This document shows positions 7,901 through 14,646 of a DNA stretch of 23,726 bases, piece by piece (positions within the stretch are counted from its first letter, which is position 1; each line of letters opens with the position of its first letter). The notes beneath the pieces were generated by a model. The model was not told the DNA's origin, ran no database searches, and worked only from the letters and a program-made list of their open reading frames with translations. The position numbers were made by a program, and so were the translations under genes. This stretch comes from W11650 sp041844915 (lineage in GTDB: Bacteria; Bacillota; Clostridia; Lachnospirales; Vallitaleaceae), in NCBI GenBank assembly GCA_041844915.1, contig JBGZBY010000129.1:1-23726 (forward strand), written 5' to 3'.

Positions 7901-8071
7901 CCCAATATGCGGCTTGCCATTTGCCGTCGGCGGTCCGTCATAAAATGTATAGGTAGGGTTGCCTTCTCTTTCTTGAATACTTTTTTCAAAAATGCGATTT
8001 TTTTTCCAAAAATCAAGAATCGCCTTTTCTCTGTCAACAAAATTCAGTTTTGGTGAAACCTTCTGATACAT
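4946..8071 (-). CDS. ileS: Isoleucyl-tRNA synthetase, type 2
   Basis: Class I aminoacyl-tRNA synthetase that charges tRNA-Ile, 1041 aa, cytoplasmic. The HIGH motif is PHIGH (54-58), and the KMSKS motif (589-593) follows DENGQ. The connective-peptide editing domain spans roughly 195-410, with TTPWTLPSN at 225-233. Cysteine pairs at about 460-462 and 499-502 suggest zinc binding. GWDTHGLPVE (84-93) is the form seen in type-2 enzymes, which include eukaryotic and MupA-like IleRS; type-1 bacterial enzymes have GWDCHGLPIE. The length also fits type 2. Type-2 enzymes are generally tolerant of mupirocin, so reduced sensitivity is a reasonable prediction. Ribosome site AGGAGG (8077-8082) lies 5 bases before the ATG. 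The gene is controlled by a T-box leader and ends at a strong terminator. Confidence 0.98.
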   Translation of the reverse strand: MYQKVSPKLNFVDREKAILDFWKKNRIFEKSIQEREGNPTYTFYDGPPTANGKPHIGHVLTRVIKDMVPRYHTMKGKHILRKAGWDTHGLPVELEVEKELGIDGKEQILDYGLKPFIQKCKESVWKYKGMWEDFSGTVGFWADMDNPYVTYHNDYIESVWWSLKQIWERGLLYKGHKIVPYCPRCGTALSSHEVALGYKDVTEKTIIAKFKAKDEENTYFLAWTTTPWTLPSNVALAVNPVESYVKAKKNGSFYILAEALLTAVLGEDAEVVERYTGKDLEYKEYEPLFSYAKVKEKAFYVTNAEYVTLTDGTGIVHIAPAFGEDDSKVGRAYGLPFVQLVTEKGEFPEGMPWTGMFVKTADPQIIEQLAKEGKLFEEKDHMHSYPHCWRCDTPLLYYAKDTWFIEMTKVREDLIRNNNTINWIPESIGKRRFGDWLENVVDWGLSRDRFWGTPLPIWECECGHRHAIGSIAELKGMSRDCPEEIELHRPFIDEVHITCEKCGKDMTRVLPVIDCWYDSGAMPFAQWHYPFENKEVFAENFPADFISEAVDQTRGWFYSLLAISTLVFNKAPYKNVIVLGHVQDENGQKMSKSKGNAVDPFEALATYGADAIRWYFYNNSMPWLPNKFSGETVMEGQRKFMGTLWNTYAFYVLYAEIDQFNPLAYPNWDKTDLSCMDKWLLSKLNSLVDYVDRQMAEYRITECTRAMTDFVDELSNWYVRRSRERFWQKNMPKDKVDAYMTLYTTLVTLSKLAAPFVPFVAEDIYSNLVAGLDKNAPISVHLCDFPQVDPSLLDKEIERQMEIVLNAVVLSRSCRNNANIKNRQPLAKLYLKLKDSLASEFLEIIKEELNVKEIIVTDEVRKFTTYQFKPQLRTVGPKYGKLLGQIRQALGEVDGNAAMDELKAKGFLTFSFDGEEVRLTEEDLLIESVKQEGYESAGNQDVTVVIDKALTPELIEEGYVREIISKVQTMRKEADFEVTDHISFYYGENPILAKVVGKYADMIKDEVLADELKAGAAQSPEVYQKEWDINGEMAVFAVQRR

Positions 8072-8177
8072 TTTTCCCTCCTGAAACTGTCAGCTCTACG
8101 AAACACTCTTTCGCTCTTACCATTTCTTTTTTAGATTTTTAAAATTCACTTTGTCGCCGACCTTATACAATAAAAAA

Positions 8178-8628
8178 TCCTTTTCATAATTACTATGAAA
8201 AGGACGATTATTCGTGGTACCACCTTTTTTCCCGACTAGGATCGGCTCCGCTTTGCTTCTTAATTCTGCATGCCAATAAAACCCGCTCTTCTAGCAGATT
8301 AATAAAACAAAAATTCTTCTAACGGAGAATTACACCGAAAGTTTTTACTCACATCTTTGCTTTTTGCACCAAGTTTCGCCTCGAAAATTTTTTATCTTTC
8401 CTCAATTTTTCAATATTTCCCATACTTTTCTGCATTTGCCGGCTTTTATTTTTAGCCTTCGTTTTCAAAACTTTTCCTAAAAGGGGATATTCTTTAAGTT
8501 TCCAATACGGCTTCTCAGCAATACCGCTCTCTGTAATTGTTCCCTTAAATTCATTCCTTTATGATCGGATTTATCTGAAAAGCTCATTTCCTGCTTTTCC
8601 CTATACTCCCGCCGAAACGACGGAATTT
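8178..8628 (-). promoter_or_regulatory. tRNA-Ile T-box riboswitch leader of ileS
   Basis: On the minus strand the T-box core AGGTGGTACCACG occupies 8213-8225. Its bulge TGGT (8219-8222) would pair with the ACCA end of uncharged tRNA-Ile. The terminator is TCCTTTTCATA (8194-8204, minus strand) with TATGAAAAGGA (8178-8188), followed by TTTTTTA. AAAAGG before the core can instead pair with CCTTTT of the terminator arm, giving the antiterminator. Stem I shows GAGAG and GCTGAGAAGCC, and a candidate specifier codon ATC at 8486-8488, placed just before CCC, which can pair with AGGG upstream. ATC is an isoleucine codon. Uncharged tRNA-Ile should therefore allow readthrough into ileS. The span from specifier to T-box core, about 260 bases, seems long. 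Confidence 0.9.
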
Positions 8629-8634
8629 CTTATT

Positions 8635-8663
8635 ATATTAATATAGTTTTCTAAAATTGTCAA
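8635..8663 (-). promoter_or_regulatory. Promoter of the ileS T-box transcript
   Basis: On the minus strand, consensus -35 TTGACA (8658-8663), a 17-base spacer and -10 TAATAT (8635-8640). The start of transcription should be near 8628, giving a leader of about 550 bases. Confidence 0.75.
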
Positions 8664-8744
8664 TGGGAAAAATATCTGTCAAAAAGTTAGCAACTGCTAT
8701 TTAAAACTTCTCCAAAGACTTTGTTTTCCTAAAAACAGCCAAGA

Positions 8745-8773
8745 TTGACTTTTGACTTTAAAAATACTATAAT
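8745..8773 (+). promoter_or_regulatory. Promoter of the Rpn-family gene
   Basis: -35 TTGACT (8745-8750), a 17-base spacer and a perfect -10 TATAAT (8768-8773), about 40 bases before the start codon. It is divergent from the ileS promoter, about 80 bases away. Confidence 0.75.
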
Positions 8774-8814
8774 GAAAACAGAGATGAAAACAAGCGCTGA
8801 GCGAGGGAAATCAC

Positions 8815-9756
8815 ATGGAAAAGGACAACTTAATTTATCAAGTGCATGATAAATTTTTTAAAATGACCTTTGCTGATAAGGGTGTCAAAGAAAGTTTTTT
8901 GCAAACCTATTTGCCGGAAGAACTTTTGCAAGATATGATTCTTTCGACAGTAGAAGAAGTAAATCCTGCTTTTATTGCAGAGAACTTTACTCTAGAAGAA
9001 TCCGATCTTTTAATGAAAATAAGGACAAAAAATGGAGAAGATATTTATCTATTAGCGTTGATAGAACATAAAAGCTATAAAGACAGGAAAACGCCAGTAC
9101 AGATTTTAAGATATTTGCTGAATATTTGGGAAAGTCAGTTACACAAGAAAGAAACATTGAGTGTAATTTTGCCCATAGTAATCTACGAGGGAAAACATCA
9201 GTGGAATTATCCACAGCTAAAAGATTATTTTAAGGATATTCCTGAAAAATGGAGAAAATATTTACCGTTATATGAAACTCTCTTTTTTGACTTTTCTCTG
9301 GAAAAAAACTTATCCAAACTGCCAGAAAATATTTCTTTACGAAGCTATTTACAGATTATTCAAACAGTATATGCAGAAGATCAAAGGACATTTTTCAAAC
9401 AACTAATCGAGGTGTTGCAGTTTGTGGATAAAGAACGCGGAGAAGATATCGAAACTTTTATAAAAATCTTCAAACGAATTATTACCTATACAGAAAATAC
9501 AAGAAAAGACTTACGAGAAAGCAAAAAGAATTTAATTGACTTATTGAAAGGAGCTTATGATATGATACTACGAAACAGCATTCAAGAATGGGAAGATGCA
9601 ATTAAGTTGGAAGGACGACTGGAAGGCAAACTAGAAGGCAAACTAGAAGGACGCTTTGAAGGAGAGCAAGCCGAGAAAATTAAAATTGCAAATAATTTAA
9701 AAAATTTGGGAATATCCGATGAAGTTATTCAACAAGCAACGGGTCTTATGATATAA
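8815..9756 (+). CDS. Rpn family recombination-promoting nuclease/putative transposase (PD-(D/E)XK)
   Basis: 313 aa, related to E. coli RpnA-E (YhgA-like, once called transposase_31). Rpn proteins are DNA endonucleases that promote RecA-independent recombination; several are now proposed to act as toxins or in phage defence. The N terminus has the hallmark VHDKFFKMTF (10-19). The PD-(D/E)XK core is visible as SDLLMKI with D64 and LIEHKS with E84 and K86, then LPIVIYEG at 119-126. The catalytic residues look intact. The C terminus carries five four-residue LEG repeats (9607-9666), then a short helix-rich tail. Ribosome site GAGGGA precedes the ATG, and a consensus promoter lies upstream. The gene is AT-richer than ileS. 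A degenerate, frameshifted copy of part of its 3' end lies directly downstream. No transposon ends are visible. Confidence 0.88.
   Translation: MEKDNLIYQVHDKFFKMTFADKGVKESFLQTYLPEELLQDMILSTVEEVNPAFIAENFTLEESDLLMKIRTKNGEDIYLLALIEHKSYKDRKTPVQILRYLLNIWESQLHKKETLSVILPIVIYEGKHQWNYPQLKDYFKDIPEKWRKYLPLYETLFFDFSLEKNLSKLPENISLRSYLQIIQTVYAEDQRTFFKQLIEVLQFVDKERGEDIETFIKIFKRIITYTENTRKDLRESKKNLIDLLKGAYDMILRNSIQEWEDAIKLEGRLEGKLEGKLEGRFEGEQAEKIKIANNLKNLGISDEVIQQATGLMI
9607..9666 (+). repeat. Five 12-bp tandem repeats encoding LEG(R/K) units
   Basis: Five in-frame units start at 9607, 9619, 9631, 9643 and 9655, encoding LEGR, LEGK, LEGK, LEGR and FEGE. Similar KLEG runs are common near the C terminus of Rpn-family proteins. 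The middle units are nearly identical, so copy number could change by slippage without a frameshift. Confidence 0.85.
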
Positions 9757-9818
9757 TACCATGAAATAGCGCTTAGGAATGGGAAGATGCAATTAACTCT
9801 GCTGAACCAGTACTATAA
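9745..9818 (+). pseudogene. Decayed duplicate of the Rpn C-terminal region
   Basis: Bases 9745-9796 match 9554-9605 inside the Rpn gene at a constant offset of 191 bp with no gaps, 44 of 52 positions identical by eye. The last 20 bases are identical. Read in the matching frame, the copy gives YDIIP-stop-NSA-stop-EWEDAIN against YDMILRNSIQEWEDAIK in the intact gene, and it ends at a stop at 9816. The offset is not a multiple of three, so the copy is out of frame with the intact gene. It overlaps that gene's last codons and is probably the remnant of a tandem Rpn paralogue. Confidence 0.65.
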
Positions 9819-10136
9819 TAATATTAGGGGAACAGGCAAAAGTAAAAATCAAATATTCAATGAAAAATTTGTAGGTTTTGTAAATGAAACAAAAAAGGGA
9901 TAGCAGAAATGGTATCTCTTTTTCATACAAAAGCAAATGTCAAACTAACAGTCGCAAAGAAAAAAACACCGCTTTATCCAAAAAAGATAGCAGACAGTCC
10001 ACAAGAACCAAACTATCTTGACACAATCATTAACCTAAAAACACCAAAAAAACTTACAATAATAACGGAACAACAAAAGAATCCTATCCTGTAACCCTAA
10101 GTTTAAGAAAGATTCCTTTCGTTTCTTAAAGATATG
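9819..10136. other. AT-rich intergenic region, possible small ORF only
   Basis: This belongs to a gap of about 520 bp between the Rpn gene and the next CDS. An open frame at 9909-10094 (61 codons, Lys-rich, AAAGGGA eight bases before its ATG) has no recognisable domain and low-complexity composition, so I do not call it a gene. An inverted repeat, TTTAAGAAA (10102-10110) with TTTCTTAAA (10122-10130), has no T tract after it. Confidence 0.4.
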
Positions 10137-10145
10137 TGATATAAT
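10137..10145 (+). promoter_or_regulatory. Extended -10 promoter of the hypothetical gene
   Basis: TGATATAAT, an extended -10 (TGnTATAAT). The -35 region is weak (TTTCGT at 10117-10122). The predicted leader is about 125 bases. The inverted repeat 10102-10130 overlaps the -35 region and could be an operator. Confidence 0.55.
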
Positions 10146-10279
10146 GAATTGTAGGCTTAATCTTTACCTATTTGCTAAAATTGAAAAAATGCTTTAAAGT
10201 TTTATAAAATAAATAATGTGGCAACAGGCCAAACCATAGCTATTGGCAGCAGTCTGCGAAAGTATTAGGAGGAATAAAG

Positions 10280-10855
10280 ATGAATAATAATTTAAAAAAG
10301 CTTTCTATTATTAGCGACTTGCTTGTTTTTTATAATCTGGGAAATGGAGTAGTTCCGCTTTATAATTTAAAAAGTTTTTACTCTTTAACTGCTGAAGAAA
10401 GAGAAGATATTCTTGCTTTCCTGCTTAAAGATCTTGTTGTTCTAGTAAAAAACGACTGTGTATATATTGGGGAAGAAGAAGCTGAAAAACTTAGAAAGCA
10501 AAAGGATTATCTATATTTAGAAGAAAAGGAACAATTCGCGCAGATAAACGCCTCTATCCCGTCAGCAAGGGATTTACAAAAAATACGAGAAGAAAAGCGA
10601 ATAAAAGACCGTTTGGAAAAAGAATTAACCGCATGCCTTCAAAAAGCTGCCGAAGAAATAAGCGGGGCGCAAGCGCAAAGCCCAATTTTCTTTGAAAGTT
10701 CTTTTGCTGTCCCTTTTTCCGTAAAAAAAGAAATTCTTGCCAATCTCCTTTCTTTGGGTTATTTGGCAAAAGAAATTCCAAACCTTCAAGACAAGCTGAC
10801 GCTGGAAATCACGATACCTGATTGTCAGGAACATTCCGACTCTTTTCTTCCCTAA
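10280..10855 (+). CDS. Hypothetical protein, 191 aa
   Basis: I do not recognise the family. The ribosome site AGGAGG lies 7 bases before the ATG, and a promoter and terminator frame it as a single-gene unit, so it is very likely expressed. The protein is soluble, with no signal peptide or membrane span. Residues 1-65 look like a small helical domain (KLSIISDLLVFYNLGNG, then EEREDILAFLLKDLVVLVKN) that could be a winged-helix-like fold. Residues about 66-125 are charged and probably coiled coil. The C-terminal part (about 130-180) alternates hydrophobic strands and helices. Its neighbours give little context: the Rpn remnant is upstream and a convergent PTS operon is downstream. Confidence 0.8.
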   Translation: MNNNLKKLSIISDLLVFYNLGNGVVPLYNLKSFYSLTAEEREDILAFLLKDLVVLVKNDCVYIGEEEAEKLRKQKDYLYLEEKEQFAQINASIPSARDLQKIREEKRIKDRLEKELTACLQKAAEEISGAQAQSPIFFESSFAVPFSVKKEILANLLSLGYLAKEIPNLQDKLTLEITIPDCQEHSDSFLP

Positions 10856-10863
10856 AATTTAGT

Positions 10864-10910
10864 TGAGCTGCGGCGCCAAAAGCGCCAGCAGCTCAGGTTT
10901 TTCCTTTTCC
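10864..10910 (+). terminator. Rho-independent terminator, shared by convergent genes
   Basis: TGAGCTGCGGCGC (10864-10876) pairs with GCGCC-A-GCAGCTCA (10882-10895, one bulged A), with a short CAAAA loop, followed by GGTTTTTCCTTTTCC. It is strong for the plus strand. On the minus strand it lies behind the EIIA gene and is followed by ACTAAATTTTAG, a weaker signal. Confidence 0.8.
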
Positions 10911-10979
10911 TTTTATAAAATAAAAGTCTATCCTCTCTAAAATCTATAGTCTATGCCAGCAAATGCCACCAAGAAATTC

Positions 10980-11312
10980 TCATTTTCTGCCGCTTTCGAC
11001 TGATATATTCCATTTTTGGTACATTTCTATCATTTCTTCCACCATAAGCTTAATCATTTCAACGCTCATCATTTGGTCCTCTGCATGCAGCAAAAGCAAA
11101 TTAATCGGAATATTTTCTCCTCCTGCTTCCTGTTGAATTAATTGAGTATGGGCTTTATGTCCTTCTGCTGTCAGCCCCTCTCCTTCGGCAATCAGTTCCT
11201 TTGCCTTATTAAATTCCTGCTGTTTTGCCGCTGCTAATGCCTCCATATACTTAGTCTTTGCTGCTCCGGCATTCGTAATCAACTGAAAGCATATCAATTC
11301 TAATCCTTTCAT
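10980..11312 (-). CDS. celC: PTS lactose/cellobiose-family EIIA component
   Basis: A cytoplasmic phosphocarrier of 110 aa that takes phosphate from HPr and passes it to EIIB. The LacF/ChbA fold is a three-helix bundle. The phosphorylated histidine is H76 in NLLLLHAEDQMM, and the N terminus matches the family (ICFQLITNAGAAKTKYMEAL). The length is normal. Its ATG follows the EIIC stop after 1 base, so the ribosome site lies within the end of the EIIC gene and translation is probably coupled. It is the last gene of the beta-glucoside PTS operon. Confidence 0.94.
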   Translation of the reverse strand: MKGLELICFQLITNAGAAKTKYMEALAAAKQQEFNKAKELIAEGEGLTAEGHKAHTQLIQQEAGGENIPINLLLLHAEDQMMSVEMIKLMVEEMIEMYQKWNISVESGRK

Positions 11313-11313
11313 T

Positions 11314-12606
11314 TTATTTTTCTCCTTCTGCTGCCTGCTCTTGCTTTAAATACATTTTATCCACTGCCCGAATAAAAGGAAAATACACCAAAGTAGACAA
11401 AATTAAAATCACCACTTGCAGTAGAGCCGCCCGCCAACCGCCTACCAAAAGTCCCGATAAAATCGGCGGCGTTGTCCATGGCGCTAATACCCCTCCGTAC
11501 ATGGGGCAAATGCCCAAATAAATCGCCCAATATTGAAGTGTTCCCGTAATGACCGGCATTAATAGAAACGGAACTGCCATGAACGGATTTAACACAATTG
11601 GTACGCCAAAAGTAATCGGTTCGTTGATATTAAAAATCGCCGGTCCAATGCTTAATTTTCCAATCTGTTTTCCTTGCTTTGACTTTCCAAAGCAAACTAA
11701 ATAAATTACAATCCCTATTGTAATTCCCGCACCTGTCATAATTACAAAATTATCCAAAAACTGCTGGGTAACGATATGCGCTCCATTTTCCAAAGTAAGT
11801 TCTTTTCCTGCTGCTAAAATCGCCTGATTTTCCGCTGTATTAGCACTAAGTAATGGATTCATAATTCCCATAACAATGGTCGAGCCATGAACGCCGAAAA
11901 ACCATAAGAACGGAATCATAAACGACATAATCAATACCCCACCAAAAGAATCTGTCATTCCCTGCAAAGGTGCCTGAATCACCTGATACACCAATTCCAT
12001 TGGTGTTGTTTTTAGCATTACTTCACAAGCGCCATAAACGGCAGCTACCGTCATAATAATTATAAATCCCGGAATTAAGGCTGTAAAAGAATTTGCTACC
12101 CCCGCTGGAACCCCCGCCGGCAGCTTAATCGTCAAATTTCTTTTTAGAAAAAATGTATAAACTACTCCGGTAAATAATCCAATGATAATCGCCCCTATCA
12201 TTCCCTTACCCGCTACCCATGAACGCAAGATGACTCCCACTGTTCCGGTTTGCGTTGCAATCGCCGACGGTTGTATTAAAATAAAGCTACATAAAGAAAT
12301 AACACCTGCCGGCAGCCCAGTAAATTTTTCATTTCTAACATAAGTATAAGCAATTCCTATCGCCGCAATCATCGCCATTAAATTAAATGTCGATTCATAT
12401 GCCTGTGTCAAAACCGGAGTAAGTCCTACCTCTGTAAACCAATCCGCAATCGGCTGATACGGAAAAAATGCCAATAACAAAAACACCGAACCAATAATCA
12501 TCATCGGCATTGCATAAAGCAAACCGTCCTTTAAGGCAATAAGCGCTTTTGTATTAATAAACGCCATAATCCTTGGAATTATTTTATCGTTTAAAAATTC
12601 TTTCAT
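11314..12606 (-). CDS. celB: PTS cellobiose-family EIIC component
   Basis: Membrane sugar channel of the lactose/cellobiose PTS family, 430 aa with about ten hydrophobic spans. It carries a beta-glucoside such as cellobiose across the membrane while EIIB phosphorylates it. Family residues seen are H240 in FFGVHGST and E329 in NINEPITFG, equivalent to the conserved His and Glu of the structurally known ChbC. The start has ribosome site GAGGAGG 6 bases upstream. It is separated from the EIIB gene by 276 bp holding its own candidate promoter and sequence blocks shared with the GH1 leader, so EIIC-EIIA may form a second transcription unit. Confidence 0.94.
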   Translation of the reverse strand: MKEFLNDKIIPRIMAFINTKALIALKDGLLYAMPMMIIGSVFLLLAFFPYQPIADWFTEVGLTPVLTQAYESTFNLMAMIAAIGIAYTYVRNEKFTGLPAGVISLCSFILIQPSAIATQTGTVGVILRSWVAGKGMIGAIIIGLFTGVVYTFFLKRNLTIKLPAGVPAGVANSFTALIPGFIIIMTVAAVYGACEVMLKTTPMELVYQVIQAPLQGMTDSFGGVLIMSFMIPFLWFFGVHGSTIVMGIMNPLLSANTAENQAILAAGKELTLENGAHIVTQQFLDNFVIMTGAGITIGIVIYLVCFGKSKQGKQIGKLSIGPAIFNINEPITFGVPIVLNPFMAVPFLLMPVITGTLQYWAIYLGICPMYGGVLAPWTTPPILSGLLVGGWRAALLQVVILILSTLVYFPFIRAVDKMYLKQEQAAEGEK

Positions 12607-12768
12607 GATATTCCTCCTCTTTTTTCACATCAATATAGACGCCCTATCTTTCATACCATTTTCAAGCTTCCGACTGCAATGCAAAGCTGCTGATATAAAA
12701 TCCGCATTTTTGCTTCCCTTGCTAAATTTCTCCAATGGTTTCTTATATAACATTTAAGTCATTTCTAC

Positions 12769-12856
12769 ATTCTAAAACCAATTCCAGTTATAGACAAGCA
12801 CCTTGCTTTCCCCGCTTTCGTTAAATCCTTTTCCCATACAGAAACCAAATTTCAAA
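12769..12856 (-). promoter_or_regulatory. Candidate promoter and operator blocks of the EIIC-EIIA unit
   Basis: On the minus strand, block 1 TTTGAAATTTGGTTTCTGT spans 12838-12856, and block 2 TTGTCT-N3-ACTGGA spans 12783-12797. Both blocks recur in the same order before the GH1 gene. Block 2 begins with TTGTCT (12792-12797), which lies 17 bases before TAGAAT (12769-12774), a usable SigA promoter. Block 1 sits about 40 bases upstream of that -35, a reasonable place for an activator. Confidence 0.45.
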
Positions 12857-12882
12857 CCAATCCTCTGACTTTGCTTAACAAG

Positions 12883-13191
12883 CTATTTTTTGATTAAACC
12901 TAGGGCAAAATCCAACACATTTTTACCATTGCACAATCCATAATCCGCTGTCGGAATAACCTCCAGCGGCACATTTTGCCTCCCACAAATTTCTGCTGAT
13001 TTTGCTTTTAAATAACCGACCTGCGGTCCCAACAACGCCACATCCGTATGCTCCAGCCGATCTGCCATTTCATTTGCTGGAAACGCTTGAATATCTACCT
13101 CTACCCCTTTTTGCTGCGCTGCCTGTTTCATGCTTTCAACTAGTATGCTAGTCGACATTCCCAAATTACAAAACAACCGAATCGTAACCAT
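12883..13191 (-). CDS. celA: PTS lactose/cellobiose-family EIIB component
   Basis: A cytoplasmic phosphotransfer protein of 102 aa. The phosphorylated cysteine is C8 in LFCNLGMSTSILV, at the expected position after the first strand. GPQVGYLK (55-62) matches the family. It passes phosphate from EIIA to the sugar bound by EIIC. Its ATG lies 2 bases after the stop of the GH1 gene, so the two are co-transcribed and probably translationally coupled. Finding EIIB next to GH1 and apart from EIIC is a less usual spacing within an otherwise standard gene set. Confidence 0.94.
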   Translation of the reverse strand: MVTIRLFCNLGMSTSILVESMKQAAQQKGVEVDIQAFPANEMADRLEHTDVALLGPQVGYLKAKSAEICGRQNVPLEVIPTADYGLCNGKNVLDFALGLIKK

Positions 13192-13193
13192 TT

Positions 13194-14618
13194 TTATAAC
13201 TCCTCTCCATTACTTGAAATCACTCGTTTATACCAATCAAAACTTTTCTTTTTTTCTCTTCTTAGACTTCCATCTCCGGCGTTGTCCTTATCTACATAAA
13301 TAAATCCATAGCGTTTTTCCATTTCTCCTGTTCCTGCCGATACTAAGTCAATACAGCCCCAAGGCGTATATCCTATCACATCAACGCCATCTATCTCTAC
13401 TGCTTCTTTCATTGCTCTGATATGATTGCTTAAATATTCTATCCTTGCGTCGTCTTGAATGATTTGTCCTTCTATTGCTTTCTCATATAACCCGATACCG
13501 TTTTCCACAATAAAAAGAGGACACTCATACCGTTCATATAACCAGTTCAGAGAATAGCGCAGTCCCATGGAATCAATCGCCCAACCCCAATCGGATACTG
13601 GAATATGTGGATTTTTAACAAGACAGTCTTGACTAACCAAATCATAGCTGCTTGCCCCTTGTGGATATTTCACTGCCCAACTCATATAATAACTAAATCC
13701 AATATAGTCTACTTTGCCTTCGTTTAAGTCTTGCTTGTCCTGCTCGGTAATATCCAGCAAATAGCGTTTGCGCTCAAAATATTTTAAAAGATAGCTTGGA
13801 TAATGTCCTCTGACATGAACATCAGCAAACCAAAACCTTTTTTGCATCGCGGTTTGATGCAGCATCATATTCTGTGGAGCGCAGTCATAAGGATAAATCG
13901 GAATCATCAAAATCATGCAGCCGATTTGAAATTCAGGGTTGATTTTTTTTCCAATGGCGACCACCCTAGCCGATGCCACAAGCTCATAATGTGCCGCCTG
14001 ATACATAATTCTTTCTCTATCTTCCCCCTGCTGATAGACAATCCCCGAATTGGTAAAGGTATGAAAATCATTTTGAAAATCCGATTGATTATTAATCTCA
14101 TTAAAAGTCAGCCAATATTTTACCTTCTTCTGGTAACGTTCAAAGCACACCTTAGCAAATCGAACAAAAAAATCAATCGTTTTCCGACTGCGAAACCCTC
14201 CGTATTTTTTGACTAAATGAAATGGCATTTCAAAATGCGAAAGTGTTACCACTGGCTGTATTCCGCAGCTTAACAATTCATCAAACAAATCATCATAAAA
14301 TTGCAGCCCTTCTTCATTTGGTGTTTCCTCATCACCTAGAGGAAAAATCCTCGTCCACGCAATCGAAGTCCGAAAACAGCGAAAACCCATTTCATGAAAC
14401 AGCGAAATATCCTCTTGGTAACGATGATAAAAGTCAATTGCCTCATGGTTGGGATAATATTCTCCTGTCAAAACTCCGTCTGTAATTTTGCGCTGCACTC
14501 CATTTTTCCCTGCTGTCATCACATCAGCTACACTGATTCCCTTACCTCCCTCTTGCCAAGCTCCTTCTAACTGATGAGCTGCCACTGCGCCGCCCCACAA
14601 AAAATCTTTACGCAACAT
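13194..14618 (-). CDS. 6-phospho-beta-glucosidase, glycoside hydrolase family 1
   Basis: A cytoplasmic hydrolase of 474 aa that splits the phosphorylated beta-glucosides delivered by the PTS into glucose 6-phosphate and the aglycone or sugar. The start at 14618 is chosen because the family N terminus MLRKDFLWGGAVAAHQLEGA begins there, with AAGGAG five bases upstream; an in-frame frame opens farther up but has no good ribosome site. The acid/base is E174 (TFNEIN) and the nucleophile E372 (VENGIG). The phosphate-binding end is SAGTGEMEKRYGFIYVD, with S427, K435 and Y437, which marks 6-phospho rather than plain beta-glucosidases. It is the first structural gene of the operon, 250 bp after the LicR-like regulator. 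Confidence 0.94.
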   Translation of the reverse strand: MLRKDFLWGGAVAAHQLEGAWQEGGKGISVADVMTAGKNGVQRKITDGVLTGEYYPNHEAIDFYHRYQEDISLFHEMGFRCFRTSIAWTRIFPLGDEETPNEEGLQFYDDLFDELLSCGIQPVVTLSHFEMPFHLVKKYGGFRSRKTIDFFVRFAKVCFERYQKKVKYWLTFNEINNQSDFQNDFHTFTNSGIVYQQGEDRERIMYQAAHYELVASARVVAIGKKINPEFQIGCMILMIPIYPYDCAPQNMMLHQTAMQKRFWFADVHVRGHYPSYLLKYFERKRYLLDITEQDKQDLNEGKVDYIGFSYYMSWAVKYPQGASSYDLVSQDCLVKNPHIPVSDWGWAIDSMGLRYSLNWLYERYECPLFIVENGIGLYEKAIEGQIIQDDARIEYLSNHIRAMKEAVEIDGVDVIGYTPWGCIDLVSAGTGEMEKRYGFIYVDKDNAGDGSLRREKKKSFDWYKRVISSNGEEL

Positions 14619-14646
14619 AAATTCTCCTTTCCCAAAGCCAGTATCC

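Noticed and set aside
8815..9756. A complete insertion sequence around the Rpn gene
   Set aside because: No terminal inverted repeats or target duplications are visible, and a normal host-type promoter drives the gene.
9909..10094. 61-codon ORF with a possible ribosome site
   Set aside because: Lys/Thr-rich low-complexity product, no recognised domain and no promoter. It is more likely chance in AT-rich DNA.
12625..12753. 42-codon minus-strand ORF in the EIIB-EIIC gap
   Set aside because: No ribosome site before its ATG and no recognisable protein features; the conserved elements in this gap are regulatory-looking DNA blocks.
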